This document shows positions 1-6,130 of a stretch of DNA of 9,242 nt, in pieces. Each line of letters starts with the position of its first letter. Positions within the stretch are counted from its first letter, which is position 1. Location: assembly GCA_913044145.1 (NCBI GenBank), contig CAJWOD010000046.1, positions 1-9,242 on the forward strand. The letters are read 5' to 3'. The position numbers and the translations under genes are program-made. The DNA comes from an uncultured Nitrospina sp. GTDB taxonomy: Bacteria > Nitrospinota > Nitrospinia > Nitrospinales > VA-1. The notes below the pieces were generated by a model that saw only the letters and a program-made list of their open reading frames with translations, ran no database searches and was not told where the DNA came from.

Positions 1-1016
1 ACCCCTTCAAACATTACCGTAGTCGCACCGTTTATTAATGGACCATAAATAATATAGGAATGGCCCGTCACCCAACCTATATCTGCCGTACACCACCATA
101 TATCGCCACTTTGATAATCAAATATATACCGATGGGTCAGTGCAGTATAAATCATATAACCCGCTGTAGTGTGCAGCACTCCTTTGGGCTTACCAGTTGA
201 TCCAGAGGTATAAAGAGTAAATAGAGGGTCTTCCGACTCCATAATCTCTGGTTCACAAACCGGATCTGCATCGGACATTTCATCATGCCACCATAAATCC
301 CTACCCTCCTGCATAGCAACAGGCATTTTATCTCCAACCCGTTGAGCCACAACGCAGGTTTTTACTAATACCCCTTGCTTTTCAGCCAAGTCCATCGCTT
401 CATCAGCATTGGCTTTTATTGGAATTGCCTTTGCGCCCCTATATCCACCATCAGTCGTAACAAGAAATGTACATGAGGAATCAACAATACGATCTGCCAA
501 TGCAGTTGGGGAAAATCCCCCAAAAACTATAGAGTGGATGGCTCCTATCCGAGCACAAGCCAGCATAGCAACAGCTAATTCAATAACCATAGGCATATAA
601 ATTGAAACCCTGTCACCCTTTTTTACTCCGCGTTCTTTTAAAACATTTGCGAATTTACACACTTCCCTATGAAGTTCTTTATAAGTAAGGCTCTTGTTTT
701 CACCAGGTTCATTACCTTCCCATAAAATAGCAATCTGATTTCCTCTGGACTCAAGATGTCGGTCCAGACAATTGGATGTGATATTTAACTGGCCACCCAT
801 AAACCATTCGATATGAATATCACCCTTATTCACATCATAGTTATAGGACCGAACTTCATCCCATTTTTTAAACCAACAAAAATGTTCGGCTTGTTCTGCC
901 CAAAATTCATCGGGAGACTTTATAGAACGTTCGTACATCTCTCGGTATTCTTCCATACTGCCAACATGGGCTTTGGATGATACTGACTCAGGAGGATAAT
1001 AAAGTTCCTCGCTCAT
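1..1016 (-). CDS. acs: Acetyl-CoA synthetase, N-terminal half (runs off left edge)
   Basis: AMP-forming acetyl-CoA synthetase: it activates acetate with ATP to acetyl-AMP and then forms acetyl-CoA in the cytosol. The visible 338 residues are about half of the usual ~650, with the C-terminal half outside the window. The N-terminal ACS domain (about residues 20-80, with 'EFWAEQAEHFCWFKKW' and 'WFMGGQLNIT') leads into the AMP-binding domain with 'HSIVFGGFSPTALADRI' (161-177) and the P-loop signature YTSGSTGKPKGV (269-280). The acetate/CoA-pocket segment 'WWCTADIGWVTGHSYIIYGPL' region (307-327) follows. The reading frame is intact to the edge. The ATG at 1016 is preceded by a good ribosome site (TGGAGA, 6 bases upstream). 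A DUF1566 gene lies 31 bases upstream on the same strand, so the two are probably co-transcribed. Propionyl-CoA synthetase is a close relative, but the motifs fit Acs better. Confidence 0.95.
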   Translation of the reverse strand, partial: MSEELYYPPESVSSKAHVGSMEEYREMYERSIKSPDEFWAEQAEHFCWFKKWDEVRSYNYDVNKGDIHIEWFMGGQLNITSNCLDRHLESRGNQIAILWEGNEPGENKSLTYKELHREVCKFANVLKERGVKKGDRVSIYMPMVIELAVAMLACARIGAIHSIVFGGFSPTALADRIVDSSCTFLVTTDGGYRGAKAIPIKANADEAMDLAEKQGVLVKTCVVAQRVGDKMPVAMQEGRDLWWHDEMSDADPVCEPEIMESEDPLFTLYTSGSTGKPKGVLHTTAGYMIYTALTHRYIFDYQSGDIWWCTADIGWVTGHSYIIYGPLINGATTVMFEG

Positions 1017-1047
1017 TTTTTATCTCCAATTAATATCAACGTTTAAA

Positions 1048-1479
1048 TTATAATTTACGAACAGCACGGGCGGCTTCAGTTATTGTCCAAAGACCTTCCG
1101 GGTGATTAAATTCCCCATCCCTAATATTTAAAACCCATGTTCGCATACGACCTGGAACCTGCTGGGCAACCATAGAAAATCCTCCCCCAGGAGAAAACCG
1201 ATCACTGATGTGAATTGTCTTGCCAAACTGATCTATATTACTCAAGTTCTTATGGTACAAAGTTGACATTTCATCTTTACTTGGCAATCGCCAATCATCA
1301 TATCCTGCAAATTTATTTTCACTAAGTTGACGAGCATAGTCTTTACTTTCTTGATAATTAACCCATTTTTTTAAATCGTTCATAGAGTCAGTCTTAGCCC
1401 ACATCAAACCATGTTTTTTTGAAGTAACGGTTCCATCACCGTTGTCCAAAAAATCTTCATTTGAAATTTCAGCACTCAT
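1048..1479 (-). CDS. DUF1566 / Lcl_C domain protein, 143 aa, no signal peptide
   Basis: Small protein made almost entirely of one DUF1566 (Lcl_C) domain. The hallmarks are visible: 'FLDNGDGTVTSKKHGLMWAK' (10-29), 'FAGYDDWRLPSKDEMSTL' (57-74) and the closing 'ARAVRKL' (137-143). The biochemical function of the domain is not known. In many family members it sits in exported or lipid-anchored proteins, but here neither this start nor the alternative gives a signal peptide, so a cytosolic location is inferred. I chose the ATG at 1479, directly before the domain. A TTG at 1515 in the same frame would add 12 residues. Neither start has a convincing ribosome site, so the start is uncertain. The stop lies 31 bases before the acs start on the same strand, suggesting a shared transcript. 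Confidence 0.8.
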   Translation of the reverse strand: MSAEISNEDFLDNGDGTVTSKKHGLMWAKTDSMNDLKKWVNYQESKDYARQLSENKFAGYDDWRLPSKDEMSTLYHKNLSNIDQFGKTIHISDRFSPGGGFSMVAQQVPGRMRTWVLNIRDGEFNHPEGLWTITEAARAVRKL

Positions 1480-1600
1480 ATTTTTTGAATATTTCAGGCC
1501 AGAAAAAATCAGCAATTATAAGAAAAATTTAAAGGTAAAATATCATTTCAATTGATAAAAAAGCAATGGACAAAATTTTTACATCAAAAAACACTCTACT

Positions 1601-1609
1601 TGCTATACT
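1601..1609 (+). promoter_or_regulatory. Candidate extended -10 promoter for the HEPN-like gene
   Basis: TGCTATACT matches an extended -10 element (TGn + TATAAT-like). No good -35 is present at 17 bases; a TTTACA at 1578-1583 is 20 bases away, which is too far to be standard. Transcription would begin near 1616, giving a leader of under 20 bases before the ATG at 1634, which also lacks a clear ribosome site. Judged by eye only. Confidence 0.4.
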
Positions 1610-1633
1610 GATCTTTTAATTAATGGTTATTTA

Positions 1634-2026
1634 ATGGAAGAAATATCACCATCAGAATCGCAGGTTTTGTTAACCCATTTTGACTGGAATCTTCAACGAT
1701 TGGCTGAGGTTCTCAAGCAGGATCAAAATGATTATTTCAAAGGTGCAGCCTTACAACGATTTCGCCATACTTATGATATCGCAATAAAGGCTATTAGATC
1801 TATTTCCCGATGGAAAAACCTATCATGCCAAACCGATGAACAATGTTTTAGAACAGCATTAGAAAATGGGTGGCTGGAAAAACAACACCCTTGGGCAGAA
1901 ATGATTGAAGACTACAAACAAATCAACCAAAAACCACAAACAGATACAGAAAGTGTCTACTTAAAACTAGCATCGTATCATAAAGCGTTCAGCTACCTTT
2001 TCACAAACTTAAAAGTGCTCTCATAA
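1634..2026 (+). CDS. HI0074-like nucleotidyltransferase substrate-binding (HEPN-fold) protein, orphan and degenerate
   Basis: This 130-residue protein resembles the HI0074/HepT-type substrate-binding family: helical, with 'ALQRFRHTYDIAIKAI' (39-54) matching the family pattern QRFEFTFELAWK, then 'TDEQCFRTALENGWL' (67-81) and 'WAEMIEDYKQ' (87-96). Relatives usually pair with a small MNT-type nucleotidyltransferase, as toxin-antitoxin modules or of unknown role, and carry an R-x(4-6)-H ribonuclease motif inside a 'DRNLTSHTY'-like stretch. Here the equivalent positions read D93-Y-K-Q-I-N-Q, so the arginine and histidine are absent. No nucleotidyltransferase gene is adjacent: the upstream neighbour is the divergent DUF1566 gene and the downstream one is convergent rdgB, 4 bases away. 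A non-catalytic protein, or one acting with a distant partner, is inferred. The ATG at 1634 is the only sensible start; an ATG at 1622 hits a stop after three codons. Confidence 0.75.
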   Translation: MEEISPSESQVLLTHFDWNLQRLAEVLKQDQNDYFKGAALQRFRHTYDIAIKAIRSISRWKNLSCQTDEQCFRTALENGWLEKQHPWAEMIEDYKQINQKPQTDTESVYLKLASYHKAFSYLFTNLKVLS

Positions 2027-2030
2027 CACT

Positions 2031-2579
2031 CTAGACTCGCATTAGTACTTTTAATTTTTCTAACGCGTTTTTCCTATGTGATAAAGCATTTTTTTCTTCT
2101 GACTCCATTTCACCATAAGTTTTTTCATAACCTTCGGGTATAAAAATCACATCCCAACCAAATCCGTGGTTACCACGCATCTCGGTTGCAATACTTCCTT
2201 TAACCTCTCCACGCGCTATCTTAATATCTTTTCCATCAAAAATGGCAAAACAAGAAACTGCAATCGCACTGCGGTCATCAAACGCTTGAAGCATCTTTAG
2301 CATTCCTTTACAACCAACTGTACACTCAAACCATTTTACCAGAGCACCTGGCAAACCATCCCATGCATTAAACAATAGCCCAGAATCTTCTACTAAAACT
2401 GAGCACTTTAAAGAGTCATAAGCCTGCTGACATTTATGATACACAAGCTCTTCTATATCCTGAGTTTGAATTTCTATTAGACCATCCACCTTGACCTGCT
2501 CAAGGGGAACATCTAATATTGCTGCTGTTTCCCTGGCTTTATTGGAATTTCCTGTTACAAATTTAATTTGACTAACCAT
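2031..2579 (-). CDS. rdgB: RdgB/HAM1-family XTP/dITP pyrophosphatase
   Basis: Cytosolic house-cleaning enzyme that hydrolyses non-canonical purine nucleotides (dITP, XTP, ITP) to monophosphate and pyrophosphate, keeping them out of DNA and RNA. Family signatures are present in order: TGNSNK (9-14, triphosphate binding), VEDSGLLF (63-70, catalytic/metal-binding acidic residues), GLPGAL (75-80), FGWDVIFIPEG (140-150, base-binding pocket) and the C-terminal SHRKNAL (167-173). At 182 residues it is slightly shorter than the E. coli enzyme (197). The ATG at 2579 has a ribosome site (TGGAG, about 5-6 bases upstream). The gene stands alone on its strand, converges tightly with the HEPN-like gene, and is divergent from the lipoprotein gene at 2662. 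Confidence 0.93.
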   Translation of the reverse strand: MVSQIKFVTGNSNKARETAAILDVPLEQVKVDGLIEIQTQDIEELVYHKCQQAYDSLKCSVLVEDSGLLFNAWDGLPGALVKWFECTVGCKGMLKMLQAFDDRSAIAVSCFAIFDGKDIKIARGEVKGSIATEMRGNHGFGWDVIFIPEGYEKTYGEMESEEKNALSHRKNALEKLKVLMRV

Positions 2580-2607
2580 AGTAACTCCAGAATACTATTA
2601 TTCGTAA

Positions 2608-2613
2608 ATTATA
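2608..2613 (-). promoter_or_regulatory. Candidate -10 box for rdgB
   Basis: On the minus strand this reads TATAAT, a perfect -10 consensus. It would place the transcription start near 2601 and leave about 20 bases of leader that include the TGGAG ribosome site. No recognisable -35 lies 16-18 bases further upstream, and the surroundings are very AT-rich, so chance is a real alternative. Confidence 0.35.
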
Positions 2614-2661
2614 AAATTAAATTAAATTGAATCCCGTGTTACCCATTACTTTTCTTGACCA

Positions 2662-3438
2662 ATGACTAAACTATTCCGATTTTCTACTTGCATAATTGCT
2701 CTATTCGCCCTTACGTCCTGTTCTAATATTTTTGAGTTAGATTCTGATGTCCAAGCACGGCAGGCCCTTTTCGACCTCATGGAAGCTCAAGATAAATTTT
2801 ATCAGGATAATAATAAATATGCCGGCAAACTCGTTGAAATTGAAAAATACAATTTTAAATACCACACGGGAATTGTATATATGGAAATCGAGAATGCAAA
2901 CAAAGATGGTTACAGGGCCATTTCCTTGCCCGCCGAATCCACATCTGCACGCGTGTTTGCATTTGATAGTAAACAGGGTGGATTTTATGAAATGGATGAT
3001 GTTGAAGTATCTAGGTACGTTCTTGGAGCTTTGCGGCAAATCCGTGAAGAAAGGAGAAAAGAGAATTTAATCGATTTAACAGCATGGATAATGATGGGAG
3101 GAATGGTTTTTCTTGGTTTACGTTTTATATCCAAATACAAAAGCGCAGAAAACAACTCGCTTTTAGGCGCCTACCTTTTCTGTCTATTCCCATTAGCATG
3201 GTCAATCGCTATTTTAGGGAAAATGGATAAAAATATTATTTTTAGTTCTCAAATCTCTTTACTAACATGGGCATCACTTGTCTTGGCTTTTGTTTCTGCT
3301 GGGCTAGGAGCAAAGTGGGTATTTGGAATAAAGGCAGAACCACCACAACCATCTTTATTAAGCCTTATGGCCTGCACTGAGCTGATTGCGATGATTAGTG
3401 GTAGTGTTATGGTTTATACTCTCATTAACTACAATTAA
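2662..3438 (+). CDS. Predicted lipoprotein with pilin-head-like region and four transmembrane helices; function unknown
   Basis: I do not recognise a family for this 258-residue protein. The N-terminus is a lipoprotein-type signal: K3/R6, hydrophobic core 9-17, lipobox LTSC with Cys20, then Ser21. Residues 32-54 ('RQALFDLMEAQDKFYQDNN...') and the following part, with 'DGYRAISLP' (82-90) and 'GGFYEMDD' (107-113), resemble the globular head of type IV pilins or pseudopilins, without the N-terminal pilin methylation helix. A charged stretch (RQIREERRKEN, 125-135) leads into four hydrophobic segments at about 138-156, 166-186, 198-222 and 232-255. A lipid anchor plus four membrane helices suggests the inner membrane, with the soluble part periplasmic; the positive charges before helix 1 fit that poorly. 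No clear ribosome site precedes the ATG, and no neighbour suggests a role. Confidence 0.8.
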   Translation: MTKLFRFSTCIIALFALTSCSNIFELDSDVQARQALFDLMEAQDKFYQDNNKYAGKLVEIEKYNFKYHTGIVYMEIENANKDGYRAISLPAESTSARVFAFDSKQGGFYEMDDVEVSRYVLGALRQIREERRKENLIDLTAWIMMGGMVFLGLRFISKYKSAENNSLLGAYLFCLFPLAWSIAILGKMDKNIIFSSQISLLTWASLVLAFVSAGLGAKWVFGIKAEPPQPSLLSLMACTELIAMISGSVMVYTLINYN

Positions 3439-3754
3439 ATTACTTCAGCTTAAATTTGCCGTCGGGATTAAATTTAATTAAAGTTATCTCCTAATCTAAA
3501 ACAAAATATTTGACGCCTTGCATCAGTATCATCGCCTTTATTTTTCAATTAGATATAAATTTGCTGCTCTACTCGCAATAGGAAAATTCAGGAAAACCTT
3601 CTAACTTAAATCAAATTTTATAGTTTATTGTTTTTTAATGAGTTATATTTATTTCGGATGATGGAATTGGAAATAACAGAGAAGTAATATTTGATCTTTT
3701 TTTAACAAAATAGCTTTTATTTTAGTTTTGGAACAACCCTTAGAGCTTTTATAA
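3439..3754. other. 316-base AT-rich gap without a gene
   Basis: No open frame of useful length, tRNA or other RNA gene is recognisable between the lipoprotein gene and rlmN. It contains one A/T inverted repeat (3450-3477), several T-runs and short minus-strand stretches free of stops that look coding-like but lack starts. It should contain the promoter of the rlmN operon, but no convincing -35/-10 pair could be picked out in this AT-rich sequence. Confidence 0.5.
3450..3477. repeat. A/T inverted repeat after the lipoprotein gene
   Basis: TTAAATTT at 3450-3457 is the exact reverse complement of AAATTTAA at 3470-3477, with a 12-base GC-richer loop between. It lies 11 bases past the lipoprotein stop codon. 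A pure A/T 8-base stem with no following T-run is a poor intrinsic terminator, so any termination role is speculative. Confidence 0.3.
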
Positions 3755-4807
3755 ATGGATACAGACAGTAATAAACAAAATTTTATTGGCACCTCAGAAA
3801 CTCAATTGAGAGAAAGGTTTACCAACTGGAAACCCTACCGTATTCATCAGATTTTTAATTGGGTATATCATTATGGATGTAGAGATTTTTCGAAAATGAC
3901 AAATCTTTCAAAAACAATGAGAGCCCAATTGAATGACCATTTTTATTTTTCTACCCCTAGGGTTGAAAACAAAACTCATTCGCAAGATGGCTCTATCAAA
4001 TATCTTCTAAAACTTGATGACGGTGCGTTGATCGAAAGTGTGTGGATGCCATCGGATTCAAGAAAGACATTGTGTATCTCAACCCAGGTGGGTTGTCGGC
4101 TTAATTGCTCATTTTGTTTGACAGCCAGTTTAGGGTTGAAAAGAAACTTAACGGCCGCAGAGATTATAGGACAATGCATGGCCATAAACGAAGATTTGAG
4201 CCAAGACGAAGCCATCACTAATGTTGTCTTTATGGGAATGGGTGAACCTTTAGACAATCTAGGCCCAGTTGTCGACGCCTTACGCCTCATGACTGCCCCA
4301 GAAGCCATGCGCATGTCTACACGCAAGGTGACTGTTTCCACTTCAGGGCTGGTTGACAAAATCAATGAATTTCAAAAAGAAAATATTCATATTAATCTAG
4401 CTATTTCCCTCAATGCCACTGATGATCAAACACGCGATCGTCTCATGCCAATCAATAAAAAATATCCCATTAAAGCTTTGATGGATTGCCTAAAAAATTA
4501 TCCACTAAAACCACAACGTCGACACACAATCGAATATGTATTGTTGGAAGGTATCAATGATTCTATTGATGATGCGCGTCGATTGGCTAAATGGCTAAAA
4601 GGAATTCCCTGTAAAATCAACTTGATTCCTTTTAATTCTTTTACACGATCAGAATATCGACCACCAGCAGACAAAAAGACCCTTAAATTTCAAGATTACT
4701 TAATAGGGCAAAATTTTTCCGCATTCATTCGACAAAATCGGGCTACTGATATTCTTGGAGCCTGCGGACAACTGGCTGCAGAATCCCAAAAAACTAGTTG
4801 CGTTTAG
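3755..4807 (+). CDS. rlmN: Dual-specificity 23S rRNA A2503 / tRNA A37 C2-methyltransferase RlmN
   Basis: Radical-SAM enzyme that methylates C2 of A2503 in 23S rRNA and of A37 in a subset of tRNAs, supporting translational fidelity. Length (350 residues) and all key residues fit: the 4Fe-4S cysteines C114, C118 and C121 in CRLNCSFC; the upstream resolving cysteine C107 in 'KTLC' (E. coli C118 equivalent); the SAM-binding GMGEPL (161-166); 'ISLNATDD' (217-224); 'KINLIPFNSF' (287-296); and the methyl-carrying cysteine C337 in GACGQLA. The two catalytic cysteines separate it from unrelated radical-SAM proteins. Cfr, the A2503 C8 methyltransferase, shares this layout, but the sequence is closest to RlmN as I recall it. 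The ribosome site before the ATG is weak (TAGAG). It is the first gene of a likely operon, since the glycosyltransferase start is 25 bases past its stop. Confidence 0.95.
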   Translation: MDTDSNKQNFIGTSETQLRERFTNWKPYRIHQIFNWVYHYGCRDFSKMTNLSKTMRAQLNDHFYFSTPRVENKTHSQDGSIKYLLKLDDGALIESVWMPSDSRKTLCISTQVGCRLNCSFCLTASLGLKRNLTAAEIIGQCMAINEDLSQDEAITNVVFMGMGEPLDNLGPVVDALRLMTAPEAMRMSTRKVTVSTSGLVDKINEFQKENIHINLAISLNATDDQTRDRLMPINKKYPIKALMDCLKNYPLKPQRRHTIEYVLLEGINDSIDDARRLAKWLKGIPCKINLIPFNSFTRSEYRPPADKKTLKFQDYLIGQNFSAFIRQNRATDILGACGQLAAESQKTSCV

Positions 4808-4819
4808 CCATTTTTCTTT

Positions 4820-4825
4820 AGAGGT
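4820..4825 (+). promoter_or_regulatory. Ribosome-binding site deciding the glycosyltransferase start
   Basis: AGAGGT lies 7 bases before the ATG at 4833. It supports that start over an in-frame TTG at 4755, which would add 26 residues, overlap rlmN and place a non-family extension before the GT2 fold. Confidence 0.75.
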
Positions 4826-4832
4826 ACCCCAT

Positions 4833-5564
4833 ATGCAAACCACACCCAACCACGATCTTGAGCTTTCGATTATCATACCCGTTTATAATGAGCGAGATAA
4901 TCTGGTGCCTCTTGAAAGAAAGTTAGAAGAGGAACTCGTTAAGTTGCACTTGGACTATGAAATTATTTTTGTAGATGATGGAAGCGTTGATGGGAGCCCT
5001 CACATTATCAAATCACTAAGAAAATATAATCCCAAGATTAAGTTGATCCAATTTAAGAATAACCATGGGCAGTCGGCAGCTTTTGCTGCAGGGTTTAAAG
5101 TTGCACGTGGAAAAATTTTTGTAACGCTAGATGCCGATATGCAGAATAATCCCGCGGACATTCCCCTACTCCTGGAGAAAACAGAACATTACGATGTGGT
5201 TTGTGGCTGGAGGTTTAAAAGAAATGATCCCTGGGTTAAACGGGTAGCCTCTAAAATTGGCAACGCTGTTAGAAATAGTCTGAGTCAAGAAGAAATTGCA
5301 GATACGGGCTGTTCATTAAAAGCTTTTCGCCGGGAATGTTTTGACAATATCAAACCATTTAAAGGAATGCACCGGTTCTTTCCTACATTGATGAAGATGG
5401 AAGGGTTCAAAGTAGCTCAGGTGAAAGTCAGTCACTTCCCACGCCTTTATGGAAAATCCAAATATAATATTCGTAATCGCCTTTTTGCATCATTACATGA
5501 TTTGATGGCAATTCGCTGGATGAAAAAACGACAAATAAATTATGACATTATTCAGGAGGACTAG
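4833..5564 (+). CDS. Family 2 glycosyltransferase, DPM1/ArnC-like
   Basis: A 243-residue GT-A-fold family 2 glycosyltransferase of the dolichol/undecaprenyl-phosphate sugar synthase type. It would transfer a sugar from a nucleotide sugar to a polyprenyl phosphate at the cytoplasmic face of the inner membrane. Visible motifs: LSIIIPVYNE (11-20), VDDGS (47-51), the metal-binding DAD (100-102), 'DTGCSLKAFRRECF' (157-170), HRFFP (180-184) and 'RLYGKSKYN' (204-212), the last typical of DPM1-like enzymes. It ends after 'IRWMKKRQ' with no C-terminal transmembrane pair, unlike ArnC/GtrB-type enzymes, which usually carry two helices. The membrane partner may instead be the LAB_N protein encoded immediately downstream, since its start abuts this stop. 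The sugar and lipid substrates cannot be told from sequence alone. Confidence 0.88.
   Translation: MQTTPNHDLELSIIIPVYNERDNLVPLERKLEEELVKLHLDYEIIFVDDGSVDGSPHIIKSLRKYNPKIKLIQFKNNHGQSAAFAAGFKVARGKIFVTLDADMQNNPADIPLLLEKTEHYDVVCGWRFKRNDPWVKRVASKIGNAVRNSLSQEEIADTGCSLKAFRRECFDNIKPFKGMHRFFPTLMKMEGFKVAQVKVSHFPRLYGKSKYNIRNRLFASLHDLMAIRWMKKRQINYDIIQED
5554..5559 (+). promoter_or_regulatory. Ribosome-binding site of the LAB_N gene inside the glycosyltransferase gene
   Basis: A perfect AGGAGG sits in the last codons of the glycosyltransferase, 5 bases before the ATG at 5565, which directly follows the TAG stop. This is the strongest ribosome site in the window and indicates coupled translation of the two proteins. 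Confidence 0.8.
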
Positions 5565-5852
5565 ATGACCGTAACACAGTGGTTGATAGTCGGGTTTGTA
5601 GGGCAGGTCCTATTCGGGGCTCGATTTATTATCCAATGGATTGTTTCAGAGAAACAAGGTGAAAGCACCATTCCCTTAGCGTTCTGGTATTGCAGCATTG
5701 GTGGTTCTATCGTTCTTTTAACTTACGCCATTCATCGACAGGATCCAGTATTTATTGTTGGGCAAAGCCTTGGCTCTATTATTTATATTAGAAATTTGGT
5801 TCTTATCGATAGAAAAAAGAAAGTACTAGCAGGTCCATCTCCAAAGAAATGA
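5565..5852 (+). CDS. LAB_N (lipid A biosynthesis N-terminal domain) small membrane protein
   Basis: A 95-residue integral membrane protein consisting of a single LAB_N domain. Family features: 'GQVLFGARFIIQWIVSEK' (13-30), 'STIPLAFWYCSIGGS' (34-48), 'YAIHRQDPVFIVGQ' (54-67) and 'YIRNLVLI' (74-81). Three membrane helices are expected at about 4-26, 38-56 and 62-80. The domain occurs alone next to DPM1-like glycosyltransferases or fused to other lipid A/glycolipid enzymes. Its biochemical role is not established; a membrane anchor or lipid-handling partner for the glycosyltransferase is the natural inference here. An ArnT/GT39-type transferase often completes such clusters, but none follows in this window. 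Confidence 0.88.
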   Translation: MTVTQWLIVGFVGQVLFGARFIIQWIVSEKQGESTIPLAFWYCSIGGSIVLLTYAIHRQDPVFIVGQSLGSIIYIRNLVLIDRKKKVLAGPSPKK

Positions 5853-5863
5853 TGCACTTAAGG

Positions 5864-5879
5864 ATTAAAAATTTTTAAT
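5864..5879. repeat. Perfect 16-base A/T palindrome after the LAB_N gene
   Basis: ATTAAAAATTTTTAAT is self-complementary over 16 bases and begins 11 bases after the LAB_N stop. It could form a weak hairpin ending the rlmN-GT2-LAB_N transcript. With no G or C pairs, this is only a candidate. Confidence 0.3.
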
Positions 5880-5891
5880 GACTTCTTACCC

Positions 5892-5910
5892 AATAATGAT
5901 TATTAATAAA
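5892..5910. promoter_or_regulatory. Fur-box-like sequence upstream of the bd-like operon
   Basis: AATAATGATTATT at 5892-5904 is a perfect odd palindrome. The 19 bases from 5892 match the Fur consensus at 13 of 19 positions by my count. It is about 220 bases before the bd-like start, so it would be far from the promoter suggested at 6005-6033. In such AT-rich DNA this level of match can arise by chance. Confidence 0.2.
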
Positions 5911-5986
5911 TTTAATTAAGTCTATTTTTTAATTCCCAGTATATGGTTTTTTTCAGCCTTAATTTCATCAAAAGCTTTAATTTCTA

Positions 5987-6002
5987 ACACCTTTTAAAGT
6001 GT
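5987..6002. promoter_or_regulatory. Operator-like dyad upstream of candidate -35
   Basis: ACAC-cttttaaa-GTGT is an imperfect inverted repeat (6 of 8 arm positions pair). It ends two bases before the candidate -35 at 6005, so its centre would be about 45 bases before the predicted transcription start, where many activators bind. It does not match the FNR or CRP consensus. Confidence 0.25.
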
Positions 6003-6004
6003 CC

Positions 6005-6033
6005 TTGACTTTGCTGAACCCGTATGATATTTC
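6005..6033 (+). promoter_or_regulatory. Candidate promoter of the bd-like/cytochrome c operon
   Basis: TTGACT (6005-6010) is a good -35 element. Seventeen bases later is TATTTC (6028-6033), a poor -10. Transcription would begin near 6040, leaving a leader of about 90 bases before the ATG at 6131. Confidence 0.3.
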
Positions 6034-6040
6034 TCTAAAT

Positions 6041-6089
6041 CTTTAAATCCTTTGATGGCTAAAAGGCTTTGAGAAAAAGGTTTTTAAAG
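6041..6089 (+). other. Possible leader hairpin before the bd-like gene
   Basis: CTTTAAA (6041-6047) pairs with TTTAAAG (6083-6089), and CCTTT (6049-6053) with AAAGG (6062-6066). A run of five T follows at 6090-6094. This could be an untranslated-leader structure, but the stems are short and AT-rich, and no known riboswitch is recognised. Confidence 0.2.
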
Positions 6090-6130
6090 TTTTTCATTCT
6101 TGCCAATCTAGAATTTTTCCAGGGAATTTA

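Noticed and set aside
1634..2579. Possible toxin-antitoxin pair formed by the HEPN-like gene and rdgB.
   Set aside because: They are convergent, rdgB is a housekeeping pyrophosphatase unrelated to MNT nucleotidyltransferases, and the HEPN motif is missing.
2737..3070. Long overlapping open frames on both strands within the lipoprotein gene.
   Set aside because: They are shadow frames: no ribosome sites, compositionally odd products, and the lipoprotein frame has a coherent signal peptide and membrane helices.
3443..3490. A minus-strand stretch in the gap before rlmN reads like a protein tail (E-I-T-L-I-K-F-N-P-D-G-K-F-K-L-K, then stop).
   Set aside because: Only 16 codons long, with a stop just upstream and no start or ribosome site. 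Another frame over the same bases looks equally coding-like, so chance or an unidentifiable remnant is more likely than a gene.
4755..4832. Upstream TTG start extending the glycosyltransferase by 26 residues into rlmN.
   Set aside because: The extension is unlike the family, overlaps rlmN, and the ATG at 4833 has a proper ribosome site.
5922..5990. Minus-strand 22-codon frame starting with GTG in the spacer before the bd-like gene.
   Set aside because: No ribosome site, very short, and a second overlapping frame is also open; AT-rich DNA gives such frames by chance.
6049..6094. Hairpin followed by T5 considered as an intrinsic terminator for the LAB_N transcript.
   Set aside because: It lies about 200 bases past the LAB_N stop and close to the bd-like start, and its stems are short and AT-rich; a leader structure is at least as likely.
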